Shown in pieces: positions 63,711-64,000 of a DNA stretch of 64,000 nt (within the stretch, counting starts at the first letter, position 1; every line of letters begins with the position of its first letter). Location: the NCBI RefSeq assembly GCF_016808095.1, contig NC_068974.1, forward strand, positions 9,858,001-9,922,000, read 5' to 3'. A model generated the notes under the pieces. It ran no database searches. It was not told where the DNA came from and saw nothing but the letters and a program-made list of their open reading frames with translations. The position numbers and the translations under genes are program-made. The DNA comes from Vigna angularis. Lineage: Eukaryota; Streptophyta; Magnoliopsida; Fabales; Fabaceae.

Positions 63711-64000
63711 GAATCTTCTTGAGGGGAAGCTTGGTGTCAGAAGTAGCCATTGACAATGGTTGATGAAGGTTGAACGACAATTTGAAGGAGGATGGGGACT
63801 AAGGGTTCTGAGGGAGAGATGTTGAAGTTGGTTTTCGCTGGTGATTCTGAAGCGCGATCTTCCACTGATTCCCTTCTTTCCCACCCTCCCAAATTCCTCT
63901 TTTGTTGTTTCCTCGTAATCCTAACTAAGACAAGATTTTAGCATAAAGCAATCAAATATTTAGCTTTAAATTTGCAAAGTCATCACTGTGCTCCAATATA
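63711..64000. other. Window end, nothing recognised
   Basis: No gene or repeat recognised. The 75-codon - strand frame at 63657-63884 spans the LTR edge and has no family motif. Confidence 0.4.

Noticed and set aside
63657..63884. 75-codon - strand frame at the window end
   Set aside because: Spans the LTR edge and has no recognisable motif.

Overview
This is nuclear DNA of a flowering plant. The clues are a tandem 5S rDNA array with plant-type spacing, an intronless plant H3.1-type histone gene, a FAR1-RELATED SEQUENCE gene, a WRINKLED-type AP2 gene with spliceosomal introns and a 9-nt exon, AT-rich spacers and many LTR retrotransposons. The repeat families and protein flavours suggest a dicot, most likely a phaseoloid legume (Vigna/Phaseolus/Glycine group); that placement is inference, not proof.

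Layout. 1-7264: right-hand edge of a 5S rDNA array, 22 complete + strand 5S genes at a 333-337 bp period, with a 7-unit block (about 2.34 kb) duplicated in tandem. 7265-8480: an AT microsatellite and an internally deleted Ty1/copia fragment on the - strand. 9391-10061: histone H3 gene with its promoter, lying between two inverted ~88 bp repeats. 13324-29050: a - strand FRS (FAR1-related) gene with a 738-codon main exon and three small C-terminal exons. Its last intron (11.3 kb) holds a Ty1/copia element (14740-23827, TSD TTTGT), which itself carries a second, younger copia element (18068-22922, TSD GAAGT, identical LTRs). 30226-33180: decayed Ty3/gypsy element on the - strand. 34613-35797: intact single-exon gene for a plastid-targeted ICMT/PEMT-like membrane methyltransferase. 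37387-39195: solo-LTR-like block related to the gypsy remnant. 39779-44255: - strand WRI-type AP2 transcription factor, seven coding exons, 396 codons when joined. 46832-47860: about 1 kb of almost pure (GT)n. 51380-63710: repeat-dominated, with three LTR-like blocks, a CACTA-like terminus, a MULE-like inverted-repeat element and a copia pol relic.

Only four protein genes look functional (H3, FRS, methyltransferase, WRI/AP2). They are unrelated in pathway and there is no operon-like logic; the rest is rDNA and repeat history. The most interesting features are the hierarchical duplication and promoter variation in the 5S array, the nested retrotransposons inside a live-looking intron of a gene that itself descends from a MULE transposase, and the kilobase GT tract. 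I see no clear new biochemical system. Exon boundaries were derived by hand from GT/AG sites, reading frame and family knowledge.
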